DNA of 64,000 bases from contig NZ_LFLS01000025.1 in assembly GCF_001189915.1 (NCBI RefSeq), positions 23,072 through 87,071 on the forward strand. The letters run 5' to 3'. Shown piece by piece: positions 26,449 to 34,947 of this stretch. How positions within the stretch are numbered: position 1 is the first letter of the stretch; the number at the start of each line of letters is the position of its first letter. The position numbers were made by a program, and so were the translations under genes. Source of the stretch: Herbaspirillum autotrophicum (GTDB lineage Bacteria > Pseudomonadota > Gammaproteobacteria > Burkholderiales > Burkholderiaceae_D). Under the pieces are notes generated by a model. The model ran no database searches. It saw only the letters and a program-made list of their open reading frames with translations, and was not told the DNA's origin.

Positions 26449-28836
26449 TCATGCGCGTCCAAAGCTAAGCTGTTGCTGATCGACTTCTACCTTATATCCC
26501 ATCGCTTTGTATCCACGCTGCCGTTTCTCCCACATCCGGGAGAGTTGCGGGTGATCCAATTCCGCGTAATCGTGAATCAAAATATCTGTCTTGTCTGCAT
26601 GGTCACGATGTAAGCGGCCCGCATACTGTTGTAAGGTTCCCGCCCAGGAGATTGGGAGCGTCAATATCAACGTATCCAGCGGAGCATGGTCAAATCCTTC
26701 GCCGACCAACTGGGCGCTGGCCAATAATATGTGTGGCGCGTCCGGCGGCAGTTCGGCCAACGCCTTGATAACTAATTGTCGTTCTTTTGCTTTCATACGG
26801 CCATGGAGCATAAAGCAGGGGTAATCGACATTTGTGAAATAGGCGTTTAACAAATCGAGATGTTCGGTACGCTTGGTCAAGAGCAATACTTTTCTCCCAT
26901 CATTGAGTGCGCTAATTGCATCTGCAACAATCCGTGCATTTCTGTCTCTGTCCTCGGCCAGGAGCCGGATGACCTCTTGAATGCTCGCATGTGGCGGGAT
27001 AGTTGGCGTCGGGAGATGATGAACTCGTACCGTCAGTTGTTCTGGAACATGTGCCGGTCGTTGCGCGACGTGTCTGACTGGGCCGCACTGCATGAACATG
27101 ATAGGGTGATGGCCATTACTCCGAATCGGTGTTGCGCTGAGGCCAAGTACATAATGCGAATTGGCCTGTTTCAAAACACCTTCGAAAGTTTGCGCGGATA
27201 AATGGTGGGCTTCATCGACGATGATCTGCCCATATCGACCGAATAGTTCAGGCAGATCTTCCCGGCGTGCCAAGCTTTGGATAACGGCAATGTCTAGCAA
27301 TCCGGTCGCTTTTTTCTTACCCGCGCCGATCAACCCGATTTTTTGCTCATCGAGTACAACAAAAGTTCCAAGGCGTTCTTGCCATTGCCGCATGAGATCC
27401 GCGCGATGAACGATCACTAGTGTGCTGACCTTCCTGCGAGCGATGATCGCTGCCGCAGTCACTGTTTTCCCGAATGCTGTCGGCGCGACCAACATGCCAA
27501 AATCGTGCGGCAGAACGGCCTCTAATGCCTCTTGCTGGTCTGGTCGTAATACACCTTGAAACGAGGCGTTTAAGACGCAGCCTTTTGAGCGAGCGTCATC
27601 CAGCCGCAAATCGATTTTGTTGGCGGTAAGTAGCGATCTGACATCGTTCATGCAGCCGCGCGGTAGTGCCATGTGCTTTGGATGATTTTCGGCACGACCG
27701 ATGACGCGTGGTTTATCCCATGCGGACATACGCATGGCCTGTGCTTTGTAGAAATCGGGATTCTGGAATGCTGCTAACCGGACCAAGCGATTCATCAGCG
27801 TTTGCGGCAGCCCTGCCTTTTCGATGAATATCTGGCCGGCAATCGTGGCTATTACGGCTCTTGGCATAACGCCCGTAAGTTGGATATTGGGCTTGGCAGG
27901 TGCTATCCATGGCGTATCCGCATTCTCGTCTGGTACTTCGGCGTAAGCGATATCCAGAGGGTGCCGATCACCGACCAATTTGTTAAGTATCGCTTCGATA
28001 TGCACTTGCGGAAGCGGCTTGATACTTTCCAAGAATATCCATTGATCGGGCAATGGCTGCAGATTGGCATCAACAAAAACGCTACGGCCAAGGTCGCGAG
28101 GGTGCTTTTGCAATGGTAACGCGATCAGATTGCCAAAGCCGCCCTTTGGCATTGTGTCCTGATTGGGAAATAGCCGATCATACGATTCCAACTTCAGTTG
28201 CCGGGTACGAGCACAAGTTGCACTTATCAATGCGGTGCCGAGCCGTCTGGCATCACGGGCCGGGGTTGGATTCGCAAAAAATAGCCACAAATGCGCACCC
28301 TCGCCGGACCGCGAAATCTCCAGCGCTGCCGGGAGGTCGTTTTCTATGCAGGTTTGCAGTACCGCCTTGGCGTCTTCGCGCCAATCTGCATCATCGAAAT
28401 CGATGGCTAGGAAATAACAGCGGTCATCGGCAAGTAGAGGGTAAACACCGGCAGTAATTTTGCCTTTGAGGTGACTGGAGATGACCTCGTTGGTGACTGG
28501 CGCGAAGAGACTTTTCGTGCATTCGCTGCACTTGATGACAGGTTTTTGGCATACGCCATTGCGCCACTCGTTGGCGCAGACAGGCGAATATCCTGGCTTA
28601 CCTGTCTTTTTGCTTTCCCAGCGTACAGGGTAGACATCGTCTCTTCCATGAAAAAGGCGTCGGAAAAGCTTGATCTTCGCCTCCGGAGATAAGATGCTAG
28701 CGACGGTAGAGGGGGTATTGGCGGTTGCGTAAACTGTATTTAGTTGTGGAATCGCAATTCCGTGCTTGGAAATGAGTGCTCGGAGCATGTCATTTTCAGC
28801 CCGCAACCGAAAGAGTTCAGCATCGACCTTTGACAT
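26449..28836 (-). CDS. Archaeo-eukaryotic primase fused to superfamily II helicase
   Basis: A 795-residue protein. Residues 1-28 form a short coiled coil. Four cysteines (C87, C96, C103, C106) suggest a zinc site. The primase catalytic motif reads FLAIDFDDADW (D146, D148) and the nucleotide-binding histidine is H182 in GEGAHLWLFF, both marks of archaeo-eukaryotic primases. From about residue 430 there is a superfamily II helicase: Walker A APTAFGKT, box II IIVDEAHH, box III GLSATP, and GEGFD with QYAGRLHR at the end. This fits the TOTE conflict-system type of primase-helicase. It lies upstream of tnsA on the same strand with a 70-bp gap. It may help replication-linked transposition or act in defence; the role is unproven. 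Confidence 0.8.
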   Translation of the reverse strand: MSKVDAELFRLRAENDMLRALISKHGIAIPQLNTVYATANTPSTVASILSPEAKIKLFRRLFHGRDDVYPVRWESKKTGKPGYSPVCANEWRNGVCQKPVIKCSECTKSLFAPVTNEVISSHLKGKITAGVYPLLADDRCYFLAIDFDDADWREDAKAVLQTCIENDLPAALEISRSGEGAHLWLFFANPTPARDARRLGTALISATCARTRQLKLESYDRLFPNQDTMPKGGFGNLIALPLQKHPRDLGRSVFVDANLQPLPDQWIFLESIKPLPQVHIEAILNKLVGDRHPLDIAYAEVPDENADTPWIAPAKPNIQLTGVMPRAVIATIAGQIFIEKAGLPQTLMNRLVRLAAFQNPDFYKAQAMRMSAWDKPRVIGRAENHPKHMALPRGCMNDVRSLLTANKIDLRLDDARSKGCVLNASFQGVLRPDQQEALEAVLPHDFGMLVAPTAFGKTVTAAAIIARRKVSTLVIVHRADLMRQWQERLGTFVVLDEQKIGLIGAGKKKATGLLDIAVIQSLARREDLPELFGRYGQIIVDEAHHLSAQTFEGVLKQANSHYVLGLSATPIRSNGHHPIMFMQCGPVRHVAQRPAHVPEQLTVRVHHLPTPTIPPHASIQEVIRLLAEDRDRNARIVADAISALNDGRKVLLLTKRTEHLDLLNAYFTNVDYPCFMLHGRMKAKERQLVIKALAELPPDAPHILLASAQLVGEGFDHAPLDTLILTLPISWAGTLQQYAGRLHRDHADKTDILIHDYAELDHPQLSRMWEKRQRGYKAMGYKVEVDQQQLSFGRA

Positions 28837-28929
28837 ACGAGGCTCGTTTTGCGAAGATAAGTTCGGCGATCCACCGGTAGTAACTGCATTGCCCCAATGG
28901 CCGCCTCCTAGAGTTGGTGCAACAAGCTT

Positions 28930-29027
28930 AGAATTGTCTTAACAACTTCTGATATTTGTCTCACCAGCTTCTGGACAAATATACTTCAAAACAGCTAATT
29001 TGTCTCATGAGCTACTGATCGTTCACA
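28930..29027 (-). repeat. Right transposon end with three repeated binding-type sites
   Basis: Read on the minus strand from 29027, the end starts TGTGAACGAT. Three close copies follow: CAGTAGCTCATGAGACAAAT (R1, 28998-29017), CAGAAGCTGGTGAGACAAAT (R2, 28954-28973) and CAGAAGTTGTTAAGACAATT (R3, 28932-28951). R2 and R3 are 22 bp apart; R1 and R2 are 44 bp apart, two such steps. They match the left-end copies in inverted orientation. The primase-helicase promoter must lie in or next to these sites, so the transposase may regulate it. Confidence 0.87.
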
Positions 29028-29032
29028 GCTGA
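29028..29032. repeat. Target site duplication, right copy (GCTGA)
   Basis: Exact copy of 10912-10916, directly after the terminal ACA of the right end. Removing the element and one copy would place lipA 178 bp upstream of the Rrf2 gene start. Confidence 0.93.
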
Positions 29033-29033
29033 T

Positions 29034-29088
29034 CAGATAAGTATATGCAATCAATGTAGTTGATTCGCTTATCTGTAAGGCGTATAAC
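29034..29088 (+). promoter_or_regulatory. Rrf2 gene promoter with nested inverted repeats
   Basis: TTGATT (29060-29065) and TATAAC (29083-29088) are spaced 17 bp, a good sigma-70 promoter. The outer arms CAGATAAG (29034-29041) and CTTATCTG (29068-29075) enclose inner arms AATCAA (29049-29054) and TTGATT (29060-29065). Overlap with the -35 box suggests autorepression by the Rrf2 protein. The site starts 2 bp beyond the transposon duplication. Confidence 0.6.
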
Positions 29089-29094
29089 GACAGT

Positions 29095-29529
29095 ATGAAA
29101 TCCAGTCGGTTTGCGGTGGCGGCACATATTCTGGTCAGCGTCGAGTACGCGACCCGGGGTGGGGAGGTTTATTTCCCGTCCAGTGCCATTGCCACCAGCG
29201 TCAATACCAATCCCGCCTTTGTGCGCGAGTTGCTGTGCAAGCTCGGCAAGGCGGGGCTGGTGGTGACCAAGGAAGGCAAGGGCGGCGGCGTGCAACTGGC
29301 GCGGCCGGCGTCGGCAATCAATCTGGCGGACGTCTATCAGGCAGTGGAAGACGGGCCGGTACTCAAACGCAACACCCGTTCGAAAGACCTTTGCTGTCCG
29401 GTCAGTTGCGGCATGGAAAAGGTGCTCGATCCGGTCATGGCAGATGTTGAAGGGGCTGTGTTGAAAACCTTGCAGGGGCGCAAGCTATCCGATCTGGTCA
29501 ACAAGATTGACCCCAGAGCCGGACACTAG
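29095..29529 (+). CDS. Rrf2-family transcriptional regulator
   Basis: A 144-residue regulator. The N-terminal winged helix reads SSRFAVAAHILVSVEYA, then SSAIATSVNTNPAFVRELLCKLGKAGLV and a GKGGGVQLAR wing, all standard for Rrf2. Cysteines in DLCCPVSCG lie where iron-sulfur or redox-sensing members carry theirs, but the spacing is not the IscR/NsrR one. No ribosome site stands at normal distance, and the predicted -10 box ends only 6 bp before the ATG, so the transcript may be nearly leaderless. It probably controls itself and the MFS gene downstream. Confidence 0.87.
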   Translation: MKSSRFAVAAHILVSVEYATRGGEVYFPSSAIATSVNTNPAFVRELLCKLGKAGLVVTKEGKGGGVQLARPASAINLADVYQAVEDGPVLKRNTRSKDLCCPVSCGMEKVLDPVMADVEGAVLKTLQGRKLSDLVNKIDPRAGH

Positions 29530-29605
29530 GCGGCCATTTCTCAGCGACGGGTATTTTTGATCCAGGGATCCAGGGAGGGAATCGGGTCTTTTTTTATTTC
29601 TTAAA

Positions 29606-29658
29606 CTGTATTCAAATTAATTACAGAATAGAGCCGGCACCGCTGCAATCGGTGCCGG
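29606..29658 (+). promoter_or_regulatory. Operator-like repeat and hairpin before the MFS gene
   Basis: CTGTA (29606-29610) and TACAG (29622-29626) form inverted arms in an A+T-rich 21-bp site, a plausible regulator site. Next, CCGGCACCG (29634-29642) and CGGTGCCGG (29650-29658) form a perfect 9-bp stem with a 7-nt loop in the presumed leader. No U-run follows the stem, so leader control is at least as likely as termination. Confidence 0.4.
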
Positions 29659-29683
29659 TTGGCATCTACAACAGGAGTTTTAC

Positions 29684-30943
29684 ATGGAACAAAATCCGTC
29701 TGCATTCAACGCGTCAGGTGACAGCTTGGCCGAACTGCCGCTGGAAGGGGAAGATGAAGTCGTCTCCAGAGCTTCGCCGCTGCGTTCGTGGTTATCGGTC
29801 GTGTCGGTGGCGATTGGCGCGTTTGCATTTGTGACGACCGAATTTTTGCCGGTCGGTCTGCTGCCGCAAATTGCGTTGGACCTGAACGTGTCACAGGGAA
29901 CCGCAGGATTGATGGTTACCATTCCCGGCATCATCGCCGCCATTTCGGCGCCGGGCTTGATGCTCGGTGCCGGACGCATCAACCGGCGGCTGATCTTGCT
30001 GGTGTTGTCGGTATTGTTGCTGGCATCCAATCTGGTTTCGGCATTTGCGCCCGGTTTCGGCATCATGCTGTTGGGACGCGCTTTACTGGGTGCGGCGCTC
30101 GGTGGTTTCTGGACACTGGCACTGGCCACCTCAGGACGACTGGTGAAGCAGGAACATGCTGCCAAAGCCACCGCCATGATTTTGAGCGGCGTCACCTTTG
30201 CCACCGTGATCGGCGTACCACTCGGGACCTTCATCAGCGGGTTGTCATCATGGCGGGTTTCCTTCATGGCGACCGGCGCCCTGGCCGCATTCGCTTTGGC
30301 GGCACAGGTTTTGTTGTTGCCGTCGTTGCCGTCAAAAGCAGCGATTCGTTTCAGTGACATGCGCGCTTTGTTGGGTCGCTCCAATCCGCGCAAGAGTCTG
30401 TTGATGGTGGCACTGGTGTTCGGCGCGCACTTTTCGTCGTACACCTATGTCGCGCCATTCCTGGCCGAAAGCGGCTTCAGTCTGTCGGCGATCACCACAG
30501 TGTTGCTGGGTTTCGGGTTTGTCGGCTTTGTTTCCAACCTGGCGATCTCGACGACCGTCACGCGTCACCTGCAAACTTCGCTGTTTTCGATTGTCGCGGT
30601 ATTGATGGTTGCCTTGTTCTCGTTGCCGCTGCTGCATGCATCGGTGGCCGGCGTCACTGTCATGGTGTTGGCATGGGGTATCGCCTTCGGTGCCATTCCG
30701 CTGTGCCTGAGCATCTGGCTGCAATTGTCGTCGCCTGATTTGCCGGAAGCCGGATCGGCCCTGTTCGTCAGCATCGTTCAGGTTGCGATTGCGCTCGGTT
30801 CGTTCAGCGGCGGCGTGATCGTGGATGGCTTCGGTATCTCGGCCACGATCTGGCTCGGCAGCGTTCTGGCGCTGGCCGGTCTGGTGATGATTGCCAGTTT
30901 CGGCATGAACAACAAGAAGCTGCATGAAGTGTTGCAACATTGA
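29684..30943 (+). CDS. MFS transporter, DHA1 family (AraJ/YdhP-like)
   Basis: A 419-residue membrane protein with about 12 helices after a hydrophilic N-terminal stretch of some 35 residues. The opening FAFVTTEFLPVGLLPQIALDLNVS is typical of the DHA1 sugar/drug exporters (AraJ, YdhP, SotB). GAGRINRRLILL marks the loop between helices 2 and 3. A CAGGAG site precedes ATG 29684. It lies 154 bp after the Rrf2 gene and is likely controlled by it. Substrate unknown; efflux of sugars, arsenical-like compounds or drugs are all seen in the family. Confidence 0.85.
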   Translation: MEQNPSAFNASGDSLAELPLEGEDEVVSRASPLRSWLSVVSVAIGAFAFVTTEFLPVGLLPQIALDLNVSQGTAGLMVTIPGIIAAISAPGLMLGAGRINRRLILLVLSVLLLASNLVSAFAPGFGIMLLGRALLGAALGGFWTLALATSGRLVKQEHAAKATAMILSGVTFATVIGVPLGTFISGLSSWRVSFMATGALAAFALAAQVLLLPSLPSKAAIRFSDMRALLGRSNPRKSLLMVALVFGAHFSSYTYVAPFLAESGFSLSAITTVLLGFGFVGFVSNLAISTTVTRHLQTSLFSIVAVLMVALFSLPLLHASVAGVTVMVLAWGIAFGAIPLCLSIWLQLSSPDLPEAGSALFVSIVQVAIALGSFSGGVIVDGFGISATIWLGSVLALAGLVMIASFGMNNKKLHEVLQH

Positions 30944-30950
30944 GTGAAGA

Positions 30951-30978
30951 TGACGTGCAGTCGCTTGACTGCACGTCA
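30951..30978 (+). terminator. Strong hairpin after the MFS gene
   Basis: A perfect 12-bp stem (TGACGTGCAGTC with GACTGCACGTCA) around a GCTT loop begins 8 bp after the stop. There is no U-run, so it may stabilise the transcript end or act with Rho. Confidence 0.55.
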
Positions 30979-31102
30979 GGATGTCCGCGCATCAGACCCG
31001 TTGCGGCGTGCAGCAAAAAACAGATAAGTTAGCGTGGAAATATTCTTTTCCTCCGCATGCATGATCCGCTAGAGTCGCGCCTTTACTCTTTCCGCCACCA
31101 TC

Positions 31103-32347
31103 ATGAATTCCGCTGCACGCTTTTTCCACCTCGCCGACCGTTCGCGTCGTGCCTTGCAGCGGATCGCTGCCCTTGCATTAATGACGGCAACATTGAGCGG
31201 TTATGGCGCTGCCGCAGCCGCGGCAGATGTCATCCGCATCGGTGCGCCGCTGCCGGTCACCGGCGCGTTATCACCGGAAGGCACCAAGCTGCGTCAGGGT
31301 TACGATTTGTGGCTGGAGCAAGTCAATGCAGCCGGTGGCATCAAGGTCGGTGACAAACGTCGCAAGGTCGAACTGGTGTTCGGCGACTACCAATCGAATA
31401 CACCGCGTGCCGTGCAATTGGCGGAAAAACTGATCGCTGAAGACAAGGTCGATTTTCTGTTTTCGCCATTCGGTTCGGGCGCGACCAAGGCCGTCAGCTC
31501 CGTTGCTGAAAAATACGGCACACCGATGATTGCCTCGTCGGCCTCGTCCTATGAAGTATTCAATCAAGGCTACAAGAATCTGTTCGGTATTTATACCGAC
31601 AACAGCACCCTGACCGAACCGATTGCCACGCTGGTCCGCGCCAAGGGACCGGAAATCCGGCGTGTCGCGATTCTGGCGCGCAATGATCTGTATCCGCTGT
31701 CGCTGGCAAATGAATTTGAGAAATCGGCCAAGAAGCGCGGCTTCGAAGTGGTCTATTTCGAACGCTACCAGATCGGCACGCTGGACCACGCTGCTGCCAT
31801 CAGCCAGATTCGCAGCAGCAAACCGGACTGGATCATCGTCACCGGCTATATCAATGATCTGATTCTGGTGCGCAAGCAACTGGCGGATCAAAAAGTGAGC
31901 ACGCCTGCACTGACCATGATCAATGGTCCGGCCTATTCGGAATGGGCCGCAGCTTCCGGCGACCTGGCAGAGAATGTCACGACGGCGAGCTGGTTCCATT
32001 CGGTACTGCGTTACAAGTCGACCGATATCTTCGGTTCCACTGAACGCTTCGTCAAATTGTTCCATGACAAATACAAGGTCGATCCGGACTTTACACAAGC
32101 TTCCGGTGCCGGCGTCGGCGTGCTGTTGCAACTGGCGATTGAACGCGCCGGCAGCATCGACCACGAAAAGGTCCGGGCGGCACTGCGCAAGGGTAACTTC
32201 GCCACCTTCTTCGGCCCGCTGAGTTTTGATCCGACCGGCATCGCCAATTCCTACACACCACCGGTATTCCAGATTCAGAATCGCAAGGTAGCGGTGGTCT
32301 ATCCACCGGAAGTCAAAACTGCCGATTTCCGTCTCGGCCTGCGTTAA
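31103..32347 (+). CDS. ABC importer binding protein, branched-chain amino acid type
   Basis: A 414-residue periplasmic substrate-binding protein of the LivJ/LivK class (Peripla_BP_6). A long signal peptide ends near AAAAAADVIRIG. The mature part opens with IRIGAPLPVTGALSPEGTKLRQGYDLWLEQVNA, the family hallmark, and continues with two alpha/beta lobes. It is the first gene of a six-gene run of which the next starts 4 bp later. The partner permeases and ATPases are LivHMGF-like, but this class also carries aromatic acids, amides and urea, so the ligand is open. Confidence 0.9.
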   Translation: MNSAARFFHLADRSRRALQRIAALALMTATLSGYGAAAAAADVIRIGAPLPVTGALSPEGTKLRQGYDLWLEQVNAAGGIKVGDKRRKVELVFGDYQSNTPRAVQLAEKLIAEDKVDFLFSPFGSGATKAVSSVAEKYGTPMIASSASSYEVFNQGYKNLFGIYTDNSTLTEPIATLVRAKGPEIRRVAILARNDLYPLSLANEFEKSAKKRGFEVVYFERYQIGTLDHAAAISQIRSSKPDWIIVTGYINDLILVRKQLADQKVSTPALTMINGPAYSEWAAASGDLAENVTTASWFHSVLRYKSTDIFGSTERFVKLFHDKYKVDPDFTQASGAGVGVLLQLAIERAGSIDHEKVRAALRKGNFATFFGPLSFDPTGIANSYTPPVFQIQNRKVAVVYPPEVKTADFRLGLR

Positions 32348-32351
32348 GCAT

Positions 32352-33215
32352 ATGTACTGGCAGATCATCGCCAACGGGCTGCTGCTCGGCGGCCTGTACA
32401 GTTGTATCGCCGCCGGCTTTTCGCTGGTGTGGGGTGTCCTCAATATCATCAACATCCTGCACGGATCACTGATCGTGCTGGGTGCGTATCTGGCGTATTT
32501 CGCGCATGTCGAGTATGGCCTCAATCCGTTCCTGATGGCCGTGCCGGTGGGATTGGCCACCTTCGTGCTGGGTTATTTCACGCAACGACTGGTGATCAAC
32601 CGGGTGGTGGGGAAACCGGTGTTGATCACGCTGTCACTGACCTTTGGTCTCGACCTGATCCTGAACGACGCGATGATCACGCTGTTCCGCGCGGACTACC
32701 GCAAGATTCTGTTCGATCCGCCGTTGGGCGTGCTCGAATTCGGCAGCATCATGCTGCCGCTGGACCGCATGATTGCGACAGCGATGTCGCTGATCAGCGT
32801 GATACTGGTCTGGCTGTTGTTGCGCTCGACCCGGCTCGGACGCGCCATCATTGCGGTGCGCGCCGATATCGCTACCGCACCGCTGATGGGTATTCGCGTG
32901 CGCGATATCTATGCACTCAGTTTCGCAATTGCCGCTGCACTGGCCGGTGTATCGGGGGCATTGCTGGCAGCGATCTTCCCGATCTCTCCATTGATGGCCG
33001 GCGGCTATCTCGGCAAGTCATTTGCGATTTGCGTCTTTGGCGGCCTCGGCAATTTGCCCGGTGCGATTGCCGGCGGTCTGGCGTTCGGCCTGATTGAAAG
33101 CCTCGGCTCGGCTTGGTTCGGTCCGCAATACACGGCGACGGTTTCGTTTTGCGTATTGCTGGCGCTGCTGTATTTCAAGCCCAATGGCATGTTCGGCAAG
33201 CGAGGTTTTGAATGA
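32352..33215 (+). CDS. ABC importer permease, LivH type
   Basis: A 287-residue inner-membrane permease with about 8 helices. The N-terminus LLLGGLYSCIAAGFSLVWGVLNIINILHGSLIVLGAY is the LivH signature (key residues GG.Y...A.G..L..G.....N..HG). The C-terminal FGGLGNLPGAIAGGLAFGLIES loop is the ATPase-contact motif. Its last four bases overlap the next gene as ATGA. Confidence 0.92.
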   Translation: MYWQIIANGLLLGGLYSCIAAGFSLVWGVLNIINILHGSLIVLGAYLAYFAHVEYGLNPFLMAVPVGLATFVLGYFTQRLVINRVVGKPVLITLSLTFGLDLILNDAMITLFRADYRKILFDPPLGVLEFGSIMLPLDRMIATAMSLISVILVWLLLRSTRLGRAIIAVRADIATAPLMGIRVRDIYALSFAIAAALAGVSGALLAAIFPISPLMAGGYLGKSFAICVFGGLGNLPGAIAGGLAFGLIESLGSAWFGPQYTATVSFCVLLALLYFKPNGMFGKRGFE

Positions 33216-34180
33216 GCGCAGTGTGGAACAACGTACGGCGTTATTCGCTGTGGATGGCGGTCGCCGCGCTGGTATTGCTGGCGCCGACGGTATTGGCAGC
33301 GGATGGCGGCGCTTACTCATTACGACTGGCGACCACGCTGGCGATGTACGTAGCGCTGGCGTACTCATGGAACATGATTGGCGGTGTCGCCGGCTATCCC
33401 TCATTTTCAACTGCGGCATTTTTCGGACTGGGCGCTTATATCGGCGGCCTGTTGCAAACCTGGGGCGTGGCCTTGGCACCGGCGGCGCTGGTTGCCGGTC
33501 TGGGTGCGGGATTGTTCGCGGCATTGTTGGGCACCCTGATCTTGCACTTGCGCGGTCACTATTTCGCCATCGCTACCGTGGTGGTGGCTGAAGTATTGCG
33601 CGAATTGATTCTGAATGCGCCGGACCTGACCGGTGGCGGCATGGGACTCAATTTACCCTTGTTGTCAGGTTCGGTCCTGAATCAGGCGCAAGTGTATTTC
33701 GTCGCCATGAGCGCTTGTGCCTTGGCGGCATTCATTGCCAACTTCCTGCTGGTACGCAGTCGCAGCGGTTTCGCGCTGGCCTGTATCGCACAGAACGAGG
33801 CCGCTGCTGCCACGCTCGGCGTCAATGCCCGCATTCATAAAACAGTGGCCTTCACATTGTCGAGCGCCTTTCCCGGTATCGCCGGCGCCATCTATGCATC
33901 GTGGGTCAACTATATCGACCCGACCGATGTGTTCGACGTCACGCTGTCCGTCAAACCGATTGTCATGGCATTGATGGGCGGTGCCGGCACCCTGGTCGGG
34001 CCGTTGCTCGGCGCTTTGAGTTTTGTCGCGGTGGAAGAAGTGGTATGGCGCAATCTGCTGCATTTCCACAGCGGCATGCTGGGCATCCTGATCGTATTGC
34101 TGGTGATTTGCCTGCCGGGCGGATTGACCAGCCTGTGGCAGATAGTACGGCGCAAGTTGTCGAAGGGAGCGGCGCGATGA
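33212..34180 (+). CDS. ABC importer permease, LivM type
   Basis: A 322-residue inner-membrane permease with about 9-10 helices. A YSLRLATTLAMYVALAYSWNMIGG segment and the ALMGGAGTLVGPLLGALSFVAVEE loop near the C-terminus are the LivM hallmarks. It pairs with the LivH-type product to form the channel. Four-base ATGA overlaps link it to both neighbours, so the operon is translated in a coupled way. Confidence 0.92.
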   Translation: MSAVWNNVRRYSLWMAVAALVLLAPTVLAADGGAYSLRLATTLAMYVALAYSWNMIGGVAGYPSFSTAAFFGLGAYIGGLLQTWGVALAPAALVAGLGAGLFAALLGTLILHLRGHYFAIATVVVAEVLRELILNAPDLTGGGMGLNLPLLSGSVLNQAQVYFVAMSACALAAFIANFLLVRSRSGFALACIAQNEAAAATLGVNARIHKTVAFTLSSAFPGIAGAIYASWVNYIDPTDVFDVTLSVKPIVMALMGGAGTLVGPLLGALSFVAVEEVVWRNLLHFHSGMLGILIVLLVICLPGGLTSLWQIVRRKLSKGAAR

Positions 34181-34947
34181 GTGCATTACTGGAATTGCGC
34201 GGGGTATCGCGTCACTTCGGCGGCGTCACTGCGATCAACGATTTGGATCTGGATATTGAAGCCGGTCAACTGATTGGCCTGATCGGTCCGAATGGTGCCG
34301 GTAAAACCACCCTGATCAATCTGATGACCGGTGTATTGCGCTCCACCGGCGGCAGCATCAAACTGGACGGTCGCGATATTTCACGTTTGCCGCCGCACCG
34401 TATTGCACGTGCCGGTGTGGCACGTACTTATCAGGTCGTACAGCCATTTCCGCGCATGTCGGTGCTCGATAACGTGGCTGCCGCCGCACTGTTTGGCGGT
34501 GGTGCCGGCTCGTTTGCCGAAGCGCGGCGGCAGGCCTTGGAACATTTGCAATTCTGCGGACTGGAAGCCTCTGCGGCGCAACTTGCAGGGACGTTGTCAC
34601 TGGCCGGTCGCAAGCGCCTGGAACTGGCGCGCGGCCTGGCGCTGAAACCCAAATTGCTGCTGCTCGATGAAGTCAACGCCGGCTTGAATCCGAATGAACT
34701 CGACGGCGCCATCGCGCTGATTCGGGCAATCGCTGCGCGCGGCATCACCATATTATTGACCGAGCATTTGATGCGACTGGTGTTGCAAGTGTGCCAGCGC
34801 GTGATCGTGCTGCATCATGGCAAGCTGATTGCCGATGCCAGTCCGACTGAGGTAGTGCGCGATCCGGCAGTGATTGCGGCGTATCTCGGATCGCGTTACG
34901 CCAATGCTGCGGCAACACCCGTCGATGCAGCGGGAGCAACGTCATGA
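34177..34947 (+). CDS. ABC importer ATPase, LivG type
   Basis: A 256-residue cytoplasmic ATPase. Walker A is GPNGAGKTT, the signature region reads [17 protein letters not shown] (a degenerate LSxGxR form common in LivG), Walker [12 protein letters not shown], and the switch histidine is in LLTEHLM. ATG 34177 overlaps the livM-type stop; the longer open frame upstream lies inside that gene. The DEVNAGLNP block is typical of the LivG subgroup. Confidence 0.92.
   Translation: MSALLELRGVSRHFGGVTAINDLDLDIEAGQLIGLIGPNGAGKTTLINLMTGVLRSTGGSIKLDGRDISRLPPHRIARAGVARTYQVVQPFPRMSVLDNVAAAALFGGGAGSFAEARRQALEHLQFCGLEASAAQLAGTLSLAGRKRLELARGLALKPKLLLLDEVNAGLNPNELDGAIALIRAIAARGITILLTEHLMRLVLQVCQRVIVLHHGKLIADASPTEVVRDPAVIAAYLGSRYANAAATPVDAAGATS

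Larger units (their letters stand above)
10917..29027. mobile_element. Complete Tn7-like transposon, 18,111 bp, inserted at the lipA stop codon
   Basis: Both ends were located by sequence. The left end starts TGTTGACGAT and the right end, on the other strand, starts TGTGAACGAT. The first 28 bases of the two ends match at 21 positions. A 5-bp GCTGA duplication flanks them. Inside are TnsA-type nuclease, TniA/TnsB, TniB/TnsC and TniQ genes in that order reading left, with a primase-helicase upstream of them. Cargo lies between the left end and TniQ: a 557-residue possible TnsE-like protein, an exonuclease, IetA/IetS with a recombinase-fold partner, a nuclease-like remnant and a GNAT-PIN fusion with an ASCH gene. 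All core genes look intact, so the element may still be able to move. Confidence 0.94.

Noticed and set aside
10917..29027. CRISPR-associated transposon (CAST)
   Set aside because: No cas genes and no repeat-spacer array were found in the element; it has only a TniQ for targeting.
31271..32560. A 429-codon minus-strand frame opposite the Liv-type binding protein
   Set aside because: Antisense to a recognised protein with a signal peptide; no ribosome site or domain.
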